DNA from: Paramecium pentaurelia
Lineage: Eukaryota > Ciliophora > Oligohymenophorea > Peniculida > Parameciidae
NCBI GenBank assembly: GCA_905183005.1
Contig: CAJJDO010000077.1
Location: 278,152 to 342,151, forward strand
Length of the DNA: 64,000 nucleotides
Direction of reading: 5' to 3'
Below, one piece after another: positions 48,632-62,501 of this stretch (position 1 is the stretch's first letter; every line of letters begins with the position of its first letter). A program made the position numbers and the translations under genes. The notes beneath the pieces were generated by a model. The model searched no databases and was not told the DNA's origin. It saw only the letters and a program-made list of their open reading frames with translations.

Positions 48632-51600
48632 TCAAAAGTTAAATTCATTTATACTACTAGGAGATACATCAAATATTTTACTATTACAATTACTTCTACT
48701 ACCAATATCATGATTTTTTTAATAACATTTTCTTGCAATTCCATATATTTAACTACTATTTTTACTTCCAGTCTATAAAACCATTTTAGCAAATGTTGAA
48801 TCACTATTAATATAAGTTGAAATCTTTGGATTTTAGACTAATAATTCATATGGATGTCCTTATTCCAATACCTTACCATCTTCTAAAACAAAAATACGAT
48901 CATAATCTGCTATTGTATTCAATCTATGAGCAATTGTAAGAATAGTACAATCATTAAACTTTTCTTTGATAATTTATTAAATAACACAATCTGTAATCAT
49001 ATCAACATTAGCAGTAGCTTCATCTAATACAAGAATCTTTTTTTTATTCAATAACACTCTACTTAAACAAATAAGTTATTTTTATCCTATTGAAAATAAA
49101 TCTGGATCCATTAAATGATTTAATCCATCTGGTAATAATTATAAAAAGCTTTCTAATCCTGTTTCTGCTAAGGTATTTAAAATCTTTATGTCATCAAATT
49201 TATTTAAAGGATCTAGATTTTCTCTTAAAGTTCCTTTAAAAATAAATGGTACTTAAGGAATAATACTTATTTCTTATCTTAATTTACTAAGAGCAATCTT
49301 TTTAATATCTTAACCATCAATACTAATTATACTAATTTATATAGATCTATAATATATACCCTTCTTCTTCAATATCTGTCAATCTAAATAGACTTTAAAT
49401 AATAGAAGACTTTCCAGATCCAGTTCTACCAACTACTCCTATTTTCTCCTTATCCTTTATACTAAAATTCATGCCTTTCAATACAAATGGAGTATTCTTT
49501 CTATATTACATTTCTACATTCTAAAATTAAATTGTTCCTAATCTAGGCCATATTTAGACTTCCAAATCGCATAATTGTTTATTTTAATCTTCTATTTCAA
49601 TATCACAAATTTCAAACATTCTATTTATACTATTCATCATAGAATCAAAAGCCATGAATTATCTAAGTGTACCTGCTTGTGTATTGAAAGTTGATAATAA
49701 GAGTAAAGCTTAAGAAAAAATAGTTGGATCATCAACCATAGCTATAATTAAAAATATTCCTGCTATATTAGCAAATTAACCAAATAAATCAATATAAAAA
49801 CCAAAGCATCTTTAAGAATATAAAAATATTAAATTTGCTTACATAGATTAATTTGATAATTTTAAAAATTTTTCTTTAATCCAAGAATAATTTTCATTAA
49901 TTCTTATCTAAGTAACACCATAAACAGATATTTTAAATTAATCAAAAAGAGGTGATCTAGATATTAAATCACAAATCTTTAATTATGATATTACAATTCT
50001 TGTTGCTCTAAATATTGCTATAGTACTTGCTACAGTAAACAAAGCTGGAAATGTAAAGTATGGTTACAATATTGCTATTGTTATCAAAGAAACAAGGAAT
50101 TAAGCACCTTATTCAAAAATATCAGTTATAGTTTATTATATTTATGAGTCAGCCAAAGATAAATCTGTTGAAAATCTATTAATTAATCTTCCAGAAGGAT
50201 TTGTATCAAAATATTCTATTGGAGATCGTATTAATCTTTTCAACATTTTATTATGAATGATATTATTAGATGTAAGAACACCAAATATATTTAGAAAATA
50301 TTTAATAACATTATTTACATATGCTCCTATCACAAGAATACTTGCATTTTTAAATACAACATCATTATTTTAATATTAATCCTATTTAAATGATGCCATT
50401 TCCTTATAATAATAATTATTAATAATTTCACTTGCTACATTTTGGCATAATATGATTACAATCAAAAGACAAGGTTTCCAATAACTGAAATATCTTCTAT
50501 AAGTAGATGTTGAAGCATCTTATTAATTTTAATCTTCAGCTACATAAAGTGAAGGAGTTTCTTCTTTATTTGTTTTTGTCATTTAATTAACAACTTTACT
50601 TGTTAATCTACTTGGCCTTCTTATTTTTAGTTATCTTATTAATTATGGATTCTCTATGTTTTTATTACTAGATTAAATATTTGATTATTCTAAAATATAT
50701 TTTTTAATTTTATTTTTAGGTCCCTAATGTATTATTTTACCTAAATCCAATATAATTACATAATCACATTCTAAAGCAAATGAAATCTAATGAGTAGCTA
50801 AAATAACAGATGGAATTTAAGAAATAAAAGCTTAATGTGATCTAATTAAAGATGGTCTATAATTAGGTTGAAATTTAAAAATGAAATCTTTAATTGCATT
50901 ATCGAAGATTTTACCTGCCACCTTTGAATCAACAGCAGATAAAGGATCATCAAACAAATACAAATCTGCCATTGAATATAAGGCTCTAGCCAAACTTAAT
51001 CTAGCTCTTTAACCACCAGAGAGATTAGCTCCTTTTTCTCCAATTTCCGTTTTGTCACCTTACTTAAATGCAAGAATATCTTAATCGAGACAACTAACCT
51101 CTAATACCTTTAAGTACAGAGTATAATCATAATCCTTTCCAAACAATATGTTTTCACGTATTGATCCAGTATAGATAAAAGGGTCTTATTCTACATATGC
51201 TAATTTTAGCTTTCTTTACTGATTTATCATTCCTTCATAAAAAGGAATATCTTATAGTATAGCTGAAAGTAGGGTAGATTTTCCAGATCCTACCTTCCCT
51301 ATAACAGCCACTATCTCTCCAGATTTGATATCCAAATTGATTCCACTAATTGCTGGAATTCCATCCTTATGCCATCTACCATAATACTAAAAAAAAGTGA
51401 GGAGAGTTGCAGATTAGAGATTCAGACTTCCTTTACGATTTAATCCTCTTGTTCTTTCTTATAGTAATTATTGAATAGGTTAATGTTGAAGGTCATAAGC
51501 AGTAAATGTTGTTTTATTATAAAGATCAATTGTAGTAAGGGTGTTATTTTATTATTTGAGAATTTCTGAAACTCTTTAGAATATGACACTGAAATTCATT

Positions 51601-52723
51601 AAAGCTTAAAAAGCATAGGATACTTAGAATATACAATAGTATTTAATCATTGACATTAGTTATATGGTTCCCATAATAGATGAAATACTGAGAGGGATGT
51701 TATAGTAATATAAAAATAAAATGAAACAAAAAGAACCCCAAATATGAACACTAAAATTAAAAGATCTATCTATTAAATTCAAAATATGGATATTAAGATA
51801 GTATAAGAATTCCTTACTTCTTAATTAGTTAATCTTTTTCTCAAAAGTAGATTCCCAAACATACATTTTTATATACTTAATCCCTTCAATTACTGTATTA
51901 GTTTGCTTTATAAATAGATTAAAAATACTTAGATTCTTTGATCTTACAATTTTCTTGTTTTCAGTAATATGGCCTTATTAGCTTTTTGAATCAAAATTTA
52001 TAATGGATAAAGTATGGCACAAAAGATAATTGCAATTAATCCTATTGGACCATCAAACCTTAACTAAACTTTAAACCTTTGATACCCATAAGATGATAGA
52101 TGTTAGAAGCAATGAGCCTGGTATTACTGCAATTTGATAGACATAGCTAAGCTGATACTCAATCACATTGAAATCACTACTGACTAGATTCATAATTTTG
52201 CCAATGTTCAATTGGGAAATCTAAGATGAATGTAATTCTATGATTCTATCATAAATTAGATTAATTAGAATCATTCGAATTTTAGTTGCAGCATTACTGA
52301 TCATATATCTAAAAATTAATAGGATTCATATACTATTAAAAATGTTTACTCATCAATGCTAATAATGATAGTAAAGCAAGAGCACATGCTTGTATATATG
52401 CATCTCCTATTTTATTATCTTCAACTGCTGAAATTAAAGTCTCAGTAAGAATAGCCATCACAAATCTTGAATATGTTTCTGTCATGGCTAGAAATATTAT
52501 TAAGAGTGTCACTAATTTATTGATTCTCCAGAAAAATATTTTGAATAGAGTGAGAGCAGTCAAATTTGAATACTCCTAATTATAATATAATTATGAAATA
52601 TACATTATTTTTGATTTGCTGATATAGGATTTTTAGATTGAATTAAATAGAGTCATTTACTGCTTATTTTGGGAGATGGTTAAAATTAATTTTTTGTACA
52701 GAAGTTTATAACAATCTTTTCAT
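48632..52723 (-). CDS. ABC transporter, subfamily C (MRP/ABCC4-like), full length
   Basis: About 1,330 residues: TMD1, NBD1, TMD2, NBD2, without the extra N-terminal TMD0. NBD1: VIGKVGSGKSTLLSAI, EQDPFIYTGSIRENILFG, LSGGQRARLSLARALY, LFDDPLSAVD. TMD2 has FDTNPSGRLINRFSTDL. NBD2: VGRTGSGKSSIIQSLFRL, FSIGQKQLICLSRVLL (the ABCC4-style variant signature), LVLDEATANVD, IAHRLNTIADYD. Both ATP sites look functional. It ends in SPSSINEFNF at TGA 48632. The start chosen is ATG 52723 (MKRLLQTSVQKINFNHLPKQ); the frame is open well upstream of it. Likely exports conjugated organic anions; the substrate is unknown. Confidence 0.93.
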
Positions 52724-53335
52724 CTCTCTCATAAAACTGAAAATATGATAAAGAATAAGTGTCTAAAATATATTAAAATTCTAGTAAATAGTGTCTTCTG
52801 ATTAGATTAACATTTATGAACCTTTTTAAGGAGAATATAAACTATTAGCACTATTCAAATTTTTATATGACTTTATTGTAATTTCGGCTTTTTGAGAATC
52901 ATGATCTTTTGGTTATTTTGGAGTACCATTTTATTATTGATCAAATTGTTAACTTCCAATATTATTTACTCTCCATAAACTAGCAGAATATTGATGTCCT
53001 TAAGCTTTAAAGGGATTTTAAGCTTCTTCCTCATTATTTGGAGTGAATGCTACTTGCATATTTCTATTATTCATGTAGCCACCATCTGATTCTTGATCAC
53101 TTTTATTTTCTTCACTTATGTCTTCTTTTATAATATCACTATCAATATCTAGATTGCGAATTCTAATAGATCCTTTCTTACGCAAAGTCCTTTGAATTCT
53201 TAGTCTGATCTACTAATCATTTTAATCTAAGTCATTATTAGAAGAAACAGTTTCATCAGGTTAAACCTATTCTATGTAGCGAGACTATATTGGTTAATAT
53301 CTTTTGCACTATTTATCAGGAGAAGTATTAATCAT
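52653..53335 (-). other. Coding stretch between SANT and ABCC genes, ownership unclear
   Basis: From an ATG at 53335 (MINTSPDKQ) the frame runs DETVSSNNDLDQNDQQIRLR, IRIRNLDIDSDIIKED, NNEEEAQNPFKAQGHQYSASLW and on into the ABCC gene without a TGA. In another frame the end reads LKRFINVNLIRRHYLLEFQY, DTYSLSYFQFYERDEKIV, to TGA at 52653. It is probably the C-terminal part of the SANT protein, but the splice joining it to the SANT exon ending at 53461 was not found. Confidence 0.45.
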
Positions 53336-53460
53336 TTCAAGTATTAATTGATTTATATAAAATTTACAGAATACATGATAAACTGAATTATTGGAAAAGT
53401 TTCGAGATTGTTTGAATATTTAATTAGTTTGAATTTTTATATGTCACATAATTATAATTA

Positions 53461-54658
53461 TCATATTAATAAATCGCTTACTGCTTGATTTCTAACTTCG
53501 AAATTGTAATCCAGCTAGTTTCCATTCCTTAAAGAACTATATTTTAAATATTCATCAAATTCAATCTATTACATTTATCCATGATTTAAAAGATCAGGTT
53601 CTTCCTCTTTCTTAATACTTTAATTCTATTCTATATCTTAACCTTGGTTCCAATAATCTTAATGATGTACACTTGCATAATAGTATTTCTATTATTCTAA
53701 CATCATTAAATAATAAGGATCGGCAGCCTCGTAATTTAATATCAAATTTCCTTCCTCTTTTATTCATGTTATAATCATTACCTGCCTTAGGCAAATCAGA
53801 TTATGGATTCTTCTTTTTTCTTCCTGCCCTACTTCTTTCTGTTCTTGGCAATCTTTTACCATTCTCCCCTCTCAAAGCATAAGGATTAAATTTCTAATGA
53901 TGACTTCTACATTAACTAGGAGTCCTGGTTCCTATCAATTCACTCATCTATTTAAATATCTTAGATGTTTTCTTCATCATTGAAGATGTCATTATATTCT
54001 AGTATTATTACAAAAATTAAATATAAGTTGTATGTTCATCCGTTGACCAATGACCAGTATTTATATTCTCTTTCTTTTGTTTCTTTATTTATTAATTCTA
54101 TCCTTTCTATTTTTAAGTTTATTGAGAACCTTCTTATGAACCTACTACTTCATTTTGTTAATTTGAAATTAAATCAGATTAAAGTTTAGGCATTTGACTT
54201 CCCTATTTATAATGTAATACTGGATAAGAAGTAATTGGCTTAATTCTTAAATCAAATTAAATATATTTATTACATCTATTCTCCTTACTATTGCACAACT
54301 ATTTATTAAAGATCTTCAATAATCTATTTCTCTGATTCCATTGTTTTTGGTAATAACCCTTTTTAGTCGTTATTCCTATTTACAATATAAATATTAATTT
54401 TACTTATTTTTTTTGTTTTTTTTCATTTTTATTTAACTTGGGATTTCATGTTCCTGAACATACTCAAATTAATAATGAGGATAAGCAGAAGGATAAAAAT
54501 TCTAATGAATGAAATTAAATTCATTGTAATTTGAATTGGAACTTTATTCTGAATTAATAATGTATTATTGTTATACTTTGTTGTTCATTCTCTCCTTAAA
54601 ATGTTACTTAAGGTTCTAATATATAAGGATAATAGTTTGGAAATTATTACATGCTCAT
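53461..54658 (-). CDS. SANT/Myb (SHAQKYF-like) domain protein
   Basis: About 380 residues readable. Start MSMQQFPNYYPYILEPQ at 54658; introns of ~28 nt near 54547-54574, 54382-54409 and 54246-54273 join a Tyr/Phe-rich N-terminus to a Gln/Lys-rich linker. The SANT/Myb domain follows: HWSTDEHTTYIQFLQQY, KIFKQMSELIGTRTPSQCRSHHQKF, the TRTPxQCRSHHQK motif being diagnostic of this ciliate/plant class. Then a basic tract (GKRLPRTERSRAGRKKK) and an acidic tail ending in a 25-nt intron and PDLLNHGQMQQIEFDEYL to TGA at 53461. The protein probably continues (see 52653-53335). A nuclear DNA-binding regulator is inferred. Confidence 0.75.
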
Positions 54659-54922
54659 CTGATATTTAGAATATTTATTAACTATTCTAATTAATATTTA
54701 ATATTAAAACAATTTATACAATTCAACTCTTTTTCATATTTGTTTAACATAAATTGATAAAATTGCATAACATTATCTATCTAATAATAACAAATACTTT
54801 CCAATCTCACTTTAGATCAAATTTAAATTAAGAATATATAATTTAATTTCCTAGAATACTCTTTATCTAAGTAATAACATTAACAAATAAAACTATTATT
54901 AATAATAAGAATTATTTATTTT

Positions 54923-55717
54923 ATGAAATGTAATAGCATAATATTATTCTTCATTTTAATAGCAGAAACCTTATGTTTTGATGGAAATGATAAAATATTT
55001 CTTAGTTTATCCTAATCATTTTGTTCAATTATTGTTACTGAATTGGGAGATAAAGTAATTTATAATACAATAATAGACCTTTTTCTTAGCTGCTATAATG
55101 TCTATTAAATATAATCGAATAGCAGTTTTAATTGGTTCTACTCTTGCACTTATAATAATCACAACCATAAGTACAATATTTGGACTCGTGATTCCTCAAT
55201 TGATTTCAATCTTTTATGCATAAATTCTAGTTTCAATTGTTTTTTATGGGTTTGGTTTTAAGTTTTTATATGCCTGGTATATAATGTAAAAAGAAAAAGA
55301 AGAATTAAAAGAAGTTGAATAGGAATTAACAACATTAAATAAACAATTGATGAATTTACCAGATCCTGATACAGATCAAATTAATGATAATGTTACTAAA
55401 AGTAACAATCTCATTATTTTACAATAGATTTTATATAAGTTCAATTCTAATCAGTGGTTTGGTAAGCTTTTACCTTAACGCTTTTGGGAGAATGGGGAGA
55501 TAAAAGTTAAATTACCACTATAAGTTTGACTGCTATATATAATCCATTATATATTTTCTTGGGTGCTATTATAGCACATTTTGTTTGTACACTTATAGCA
55601 GTTCATGGTGGAAAATTGATTGCAAATAAAGTCTCTGAAAAAAATTTTAATTTTCTAGGAGGCATTGCTTTTCTTAGCATAGCACTTATTAACACTTATA
55701 TGGCACTATTTTTATGA
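54923..55717 (+). CDS. TMEM165/GDT1-family cation transporter
   Basis: About 245 residues. Start MKCNSIILFFILIAETLCFD, a signal-like hydrophobic N-terminus, at 54923; TGA at 55715. Two copies of the UPF0016 motif E-x-G-D-K-(S/T): TELGDK split from TFFLAA by a 22-nt intron near 55048-55069, and GEWGDKSQITT. Six TM helices with a central charged loop (QKEKEELKEVEQELTTL); a 26-nt intron near 55401-55426 restores the second motif. Family members exchange Ca2+/Mn2+ for H+ in Golgi or lysosomal membranes, supporting Mn2+-dependent glycosylation; the same role is likely. Confidence 0.93.
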
Positions 55718-55986
55718 TTGTATATATATTTTCAATTGAATTCTATATATTATATATTATTAAAAATTATCAAAATATCTTAATAGATAAATAATATTAT
55801 TAACCTATATATAGAAAAAATTTATTTGGATATTGTAAATTCATTTCCAAATAGAATATAAATTGATATATCTTATTTATAGATAGCTTTTATAAATTAA
55901 ATTAGTTTAAAAGTTAATTTAATAAATCATTTAGTCCATATTGTTTTTTTGGAATGAAAAACCTAAAATTTTATTAAATATAAGTT

Positions 55987-56512
55987 ATGAATAACTATAT
56001 AAAAGATTATTTAAAGTAATATAGCTAATTAAGGTTATATAGATATTTCTGTCACCTATATTCAACCAAATAGTTTGGAAACAAAGTAATTAAAATAACT
56101 TTGATGAGAGTTCTTAATAATTCCAGATTTATATTAGATTAATTAGCTTAAATTAAAAAAAGAACAAACTAAAGCTTAAAATAAAGATAATTCTTTAAGT
56201 ATTTAAAAAAATTAATATTATTAGTTATTGAATATTTAGAAGAATAGATGAATGAATAATTACTTATTATAATTAAAAAGTCAAAGATCTAAAATTTTTA
56301 TAATCACTGAAAATAATTAATTTAATCATTGAAATAAATTTCATTGACATAGATTTAATCAGGGTCAAAAAAATCCTTTTCTACTAACATAAAGTTAATC
56401 TTACATTGATATGATTAAAGAACATTCTAAGATAAAAGAATCATGTAAGACTAATTAACAAAAATATTTTCATAAAGTATAATATTAATCATTTCCTAAA
56501 TAAATTAAATGA
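55987..56512 (+). CDS. Hypothetical basic helical protein
   Basis: ATG at 55987: DYLKQYSQLRLYRYFCHLYS, MRVLNNSRFILDQLAQIKKRTNQS, KLILLVIEYLEEQMNEQ, open for ~95 codons. A second exon in another frame reads HRFNQGQKNPFLLTQSQSYI, then KEHSKIKESCKTNQQKYFHK, and ends FPKQIK at TGA 56510. The joining intron lies near 56265-56345 but was not pinned down. No family recognised; likely real because both pieces are strongly protein-like. Confidence 0.5.
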
Positions 56513-56942
56513 TAAATTACAAGTATTCTAATAGTAAATTTAATTGATAAATTGTTTTATAGATGTTTGTCTTCATAAAATATACAAAAATCAATTAAAT
56601 TAACAATTTACTTTTATATTCTAGAATCAAGAGAACTATTGATGTTATATTATTCTTATTAATTTAAGTCTTGTCAAAATTAGTTTATGAATTTCTATAG
56701 TAAATATAAAGATTATTGGATTGAGATGATATTGATTATGAATTGAATAAATTAATAATCAAATTAATGTAGTTATTATAATATCTTAGAATATTTAGTT
56801 ATGATTAATAGTAATATGCATATGAAATTCATTATAGTATTTAATATTGTGGTTATATGAGTGTAATGGGAAGATGAAGAAGAAGTATGAAAGAGTGAAT
56901 ATGAATTTAAATTAATTAATTATGTAATGGATTCGTGATTAC
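56513..56942. other. AT-rich spacer
   Basis: 430 bp, no gene recognised. It presumably contains the promoter of the large downstream gene. Confidence 0.5.
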
Positions 56943-59900
56943 ATGAATTTGATCATTTAGACCAATCTATCTCCATCCATAAATAATATCAAATTGACCG
57001 CTTTCTAGATTCTCATTTATCATTTATAGCTCACTCATTTTATAACATAGCAGTATGATGAGAATATTTTCAGATTGATTAAAGCACTTTCAGAGATCAG
57101 CATATTGACATCCCTATTCTAAGATATTTACACTATTAATATATTGACAGGGGTTCTATTGGCTATTCTAAATGTGTTACCTTATCTTATAATTTTGCAT
57201 AGAAAAATAAGGAGCGAAAACTAAAACGTTGATATCATATCAAAATCAATTTTAAAGGTAAAAGAAAACACATAAATTAAAGTCTGCCACAAAGTTAGTG
57301 AATTACTATTTCCTATATTTCACTTGGCTTCTCTATCTTCCTCAAATGCATTACATAAGTTGGAACATAATGAGTTAAAATGATCTATTGCTTTTGATGT
57401 TAGCATTGCTGAACTTACTCTTTTCAATAGTATCCTTGCTTATTTCGAACATCTATTTCATAAATTTTGAATTCAATGAATTACAATTGAGAAAACATTT
57501 CACATATAATAATTGTTTTGCACAGTTACTTATAATACCAATGGCCATATTGAATCAAAGTTAAGATCAATTGATGAAGATAATCAGTAGAACAATACAT
57601 GGAATAATCATTTTAATATTATTTTATGAAGCTTATTTTTAATTACCATTTGGGTATAAATTTAATTATTAATTGACCTAGATTCTCAAAATATTCAATC
57701 ATTTACAATAGATTATTAGTTATGCATATTTTAGTATTCATTTTCACTACAATCATGTACCAAAATCCAGAATATAGATATAGTCTCTCAACCTTAATGC
57801 TTGTAACTTAACCAATTACCTAATACTTATTTTAAGTATTAATGTAAGATAAAAGATTAAAAACATATCATAACACAACAAATTAATATTAGGAATTATT
57901 GATAATAGAAGATTTCTTTGAGATAATTTAAGCAACATAAAGAAGTAAGAAGAGAACAATAGAATTAATTTAAAAATTTAGTTTACATTTTAATCGATGT
58001 TAATCTATTAAATGTTAATGTAAGAGATTTGGAGCTAGTGGAATATTAAGATGGGATGATGCAGTTATTTTAACATCATGTTTATTTAGAATAGGATTTG
58101 AAAAACATAAAAATGATTCTAAAAATCTTGAAATTTATAGTTTAAAATTCTTAACTTTTATTAATAAATATAGAAATAATGCTCCTAAAAGTTATTAAGA
58201 ATTAAAGATCTTATTTTAAAAGAAGAGAAGTTATTCTTTTTATTTTATTTAGATTTGTCTATTATTATAATATATACTTTAAGCATAAATGCAAAAAGAT
58301 GAAGATTATAATATAAATAAAGATACAAGAGTATCTAATGTTAAATTATAAGTTAGTAAGAGTGAAAGAAGTATTGTATAAACATTATATTAAATGGAAT
58401 AAATAAAATAAAATATACTTCCTTTGTTAATATAACTTAGTAATTTTAAAATATAATTTTGGAAAAGTTATTTAGCAGGTAAATTTGTTAGTTTTTCAGA
58501 TATTGAATAATAAGTTTAGAAATTATAATCATTAAAACATTAAATTTTACATTAATTAAAAATATATCAACCTATATTTTATACAAATGGAAGAACCTTT
58601 AATGTACAATTCTTAAAATATAGTGCTCTAATTGATTTATTATTATTTAATAATGTAAGAAAATATTTTGAATTAGAAAAAGGTAAAAAAATATATTTTA
58701 TTAATTTAGAGAGAAGAGAGATTTTATAATAAGAGAAAAGTATGAATACTTTTGAAATTACTAACATTAATTTCTTTAAAGGAGAAGCAATATCTGTTAA
58801 AGTATGCATAGCTTAAGGACCAAATATAGGTAAAGTATTGAATGAAGTTATTTCACCATTAATACCTAAATTTTTTGGATTTGGACATTTTGATAATCCA
58901 TTAGAGGCATTTCTTGATTACACTAAAGGAAATATTAATACTTTAATGCCAGCATGGTTATCTCCTGTTCATGATGAGATGATGTAAAATTATATCAGAA
59001 GAGGAGGAACAGCCAGAATAGGTAAGTACTTTTAAACATTTGCAAAGATTTATGATAAAACATTAATTAGATGTTAAGTGTATCTTGCACATAATTTTAG
59101 TAAAGATTTAACTGATGATTTTACAATGATTGGATGTTTAAAATCTTTGGAAGAATAATAACCAAAAGTATCAGTTGAGGAAGCTAAGAAATTAAAGAAT
59201 GTAGTATTTAAAGGAGTATAACATATTCTTTTTGATGTTAATGGAAATATTTTAGGTGTTACTTAAGGTTTATTTAAAATGATTGATAGATTATAAAGAA
59301 TAAGAGCTAATTAAAATATATCATCACTTAAATAATAGAGTGTAGAAAAGAGTAAATCAGATATATCTTCATTAGAAAGTGAGAGTTATGATGTCTATGA
59401 TTAATAATGGTCTAATTCAATTTTAACAATTGATGATTTTTATAATAAGGTATTAATTTGGATGCTTTTACCATTTATATGTAGAGAAATAGAATAAACA
59501 GGAATTGAATATTTAATGGATGGTGAAACACCTCCAAAAAATAGATATCCAAATTTAATTGATTTAGATAATAGTAATAATGTAGTTAGTAATAAAGAGA
59601 CATATTTATTTGTTCCAGAAGACTTGCATTTATTTGTTTAATAATATGAAAAGGCATTATAAAAGATTATAGATGATACTCGTGTTTAATCTAATAATTT
59701 TTCAAGTGGTAGTTAATATAAAGGTTAAAAATATGATCAAGAAAGTGATTCTGTTAGTTTATAATAAGCAGTATCAATTTTTAATGAAAAGTTGTGTTCA
59801 TTTTTTTATGATGAACATTTAAAAAGACATTAAGCTTTATAATTTGGAACAACTAGATAATCAGAAATGTAAAAGACTTCAGTTAAACCATAATCTTAAA

Positions 59901-62470
59901 CATAAGTTTCTATTCCAAGTGAAGAAGATAGTGAATAATTGAAAACAAGAGCTGAAAAAGTTTATTAAGATAAGTATTCTAAATATATTGAAAAAATAAC
60001 ACCTTAGGATTTCAATCCTGTACCAGTTTATTATTCAGTAAATTATGAAGAATATAGATATAAGAAAAATGATGTTGATTTAAAATAATAAATGTTTTTA
60101 ATTGAATTAACTGTGAATGAATAATTATTACTTACAACTATGGGATATAAAAGATAAGTTAGAGATACTATTAAATAAACATTCTAAAATTGTTAATCTA
60201 AACGATAGTTATTAGAATAATAATTATAAACTGAAGATTCAATGAGTGTTTAAGGAAATATGAGTGAATAAAGAAGTGATCATGATGTAGAAGTTACAAA
60301 TTATCTCTTTCCATCACATCCTTCTCATTATTTTGAAGATATTTATATAGATTCACAAAAATTAGATTAATTATCTAGTCCTTTTAAATAAATGGATAAT
60401 GCACAATTATTATCAAGTAGAAGTGATGAAGTAGAAATTCAATAAAAACTTACTCTCAATTCATAAGAATCTTTAGTCAAAAATACTGAAAAGTAAATTA
60501 CAAATATGAATTCAAAAGCATTTACTAAAAAAAAATAATAAGATTTCTTTAATGAAAATGATAGTAAATTAGCTATGGATAGTAGAGCATCATAATAATA
60601 AATATAAGAGGAATATTAAGTAAAATATTCAGAAAACTTAAAATTATTTGATTCTAATTATAAATCAACTTTATAAAAAATAGAAGATTTTATAAATCCA
60701 ACTACATTTAGAATATAAAAATATCTACTTTACATAGTATTATTCTTAATTATTGGTTATATCATTCTATTGACAATAGCTGTATATCAAAAATATAATT
60801 TTGATGATTGTCTCAATTTAATAGATTTGATGTTATCTACATAAAAAGCATATTCTTAAATTACACATGGATTATATCGTATAGAATTAGAATCTTAATT
60901 TTAAATGGATTAAAAAATGAAATAATTCTATTTATAATAAATTGATTTAAGTTTACAAAATTTTATCAATTTATAAAGCAATTAATTATTTGATATAAAT
61001 TAAGTAGAATTTAGTGTAAATTAATTTTACAATATAGAATATGAATTAATTATAAAACCAACATTATAAGAAACTATTTAAATGAGTTTAGCATAATTTT
61101 ATAAAATTAGAAATACTACTTCATCTAATTTAATGATTACTTAAATTTCTGTTGCTAATTTATAAGAAATTGGTTAATTACCACATTTAGCATTTAATTA
61201 TTGTTATGATGATAAAATAAAAAATGAAGAATAAACACAATAATTATTAACTATTTATATGGTTGTAATCTTCTTTCTAGTTATGTTATTATAATTTCTA
61301 TAAATTCCATTAATATCTAGATTATCTAATGATCATCGTAGATTATATAAAGTTGTTATGAAATTATAAATATATGAAGTATAAGATGAAATAGAGACAT
61401 ATGAATAAGTATAATCAATTTTTAAGAAATCTTTGTATGAATGGATGTTAATAGATTTTGTTTCTGAAACTAGAATGTTTGAAAGTAGTGTAGAGAATAT
61501 GTAATATCATAATAATTAATTAACTGATTAAAGTTAAACTTAATTATTAAATACTAATAATAAGAAAAATAAATATAAATTATATGAAAAATTAAAAAGG
61601 TAGCATATTAATCAAACTAGATACATTATTATATTATTAATTGGACTCTTTGTAATTTTAGCTTATTTCTTAATTATATTTTTTGTTATTTTTATACTTT
61701 CCTAATAATTACTTGCAAATATTGATTTATTATTTAATTTTAAATTGGCTCAATCTTCTTTTATGAATATAATTAATAATATGGATTTGATTAGTTATTA
61801 AACTTATGAACAATAAAAATTTATAAATATCATGAGTTAAGAGTAATTTATCAATTATTCTTAAGAATTAAGAAGTGATAAATAAGATTAATTTATAGAA
61901 TTTAACAATAATTTTGTTTCAATTATAAGTGATCAATAATTAAAAACAAATTTAGAAGCTATAAATGAAGATGATATTTGTTTACCATCTATAGGAATTA
62001 TGTGTAATGAAACATAAACTTATATTCATAATCCATCAATCATTTAATATTATCAACATGGTATGAAATATTTAATAACATAAATTAACAAAATTATTGA
62101 ATCTTATCCTTAATTCTTTTACAATAATTCTGGTAATAATACAGAAGAACATCTTGAAGACTTCTTTGAAGGTATAGAACATATCATTTATATTGATTAT
62201 GGAAGTGACATTTTAGTTTAAGCATATGATAAAGTTGTTACTACTGCACAAGAATAATTCGATAAATCTTTGTCAATCTATAAAGAAACCTTGATGATAT
62301 TTATCTTAAGTGTTGGTGTATTAGGATTGTCAATTATATGGATTCTAGGAAGATTATTATTGAAAATGTAAGTAGATTCAATAGGTACTTGTTAAACATC
62401 ATTATTATTAATATCTCCAAAAAGATATTTGAACCAAAATATAATCCAAATAGCATAAAAAAAAAGATGA
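56943..62470 (+). CDS. TmcB-like giant multi-pass membrane protein
   Basis: About 1,820 residues, the longest gene here. Start MNLIIQTNLSPSINNIKLTA at 56943, TGA at 62468. N-terminal ~370 residues: several TM helices (TGVLLAILNVLPYLIIL; LLMLALLNLLFSIVSLLI; LLVMHILVFIFTTIMYQ) after introns near 57051-57071, 57257-57281 and 57647-57674. Next a cytosolic region (SLHFNRC, HDEMMQNYIRRGGTARIGKYF, CQVYLAHNF), a PAS-like place in the family, then a Gln/Ser-rich linker, further TMs with lumenal loops (YLLYIVLFLIIGYIILLTIAVYQ; IYMVVIFFLVMLLQFL; IIILLIGLFVILAYFLII) and a last TM near the end. The layout resembles TmcB-like proteins, common and paralogous in ciliates, thought to act in sensing or signalling. 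Assigned by architecture. Confidence 0.7.
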
Positions 62471-62501
62471 TTGATTAACTTTTATATAATTATCTTATAA
62501 A

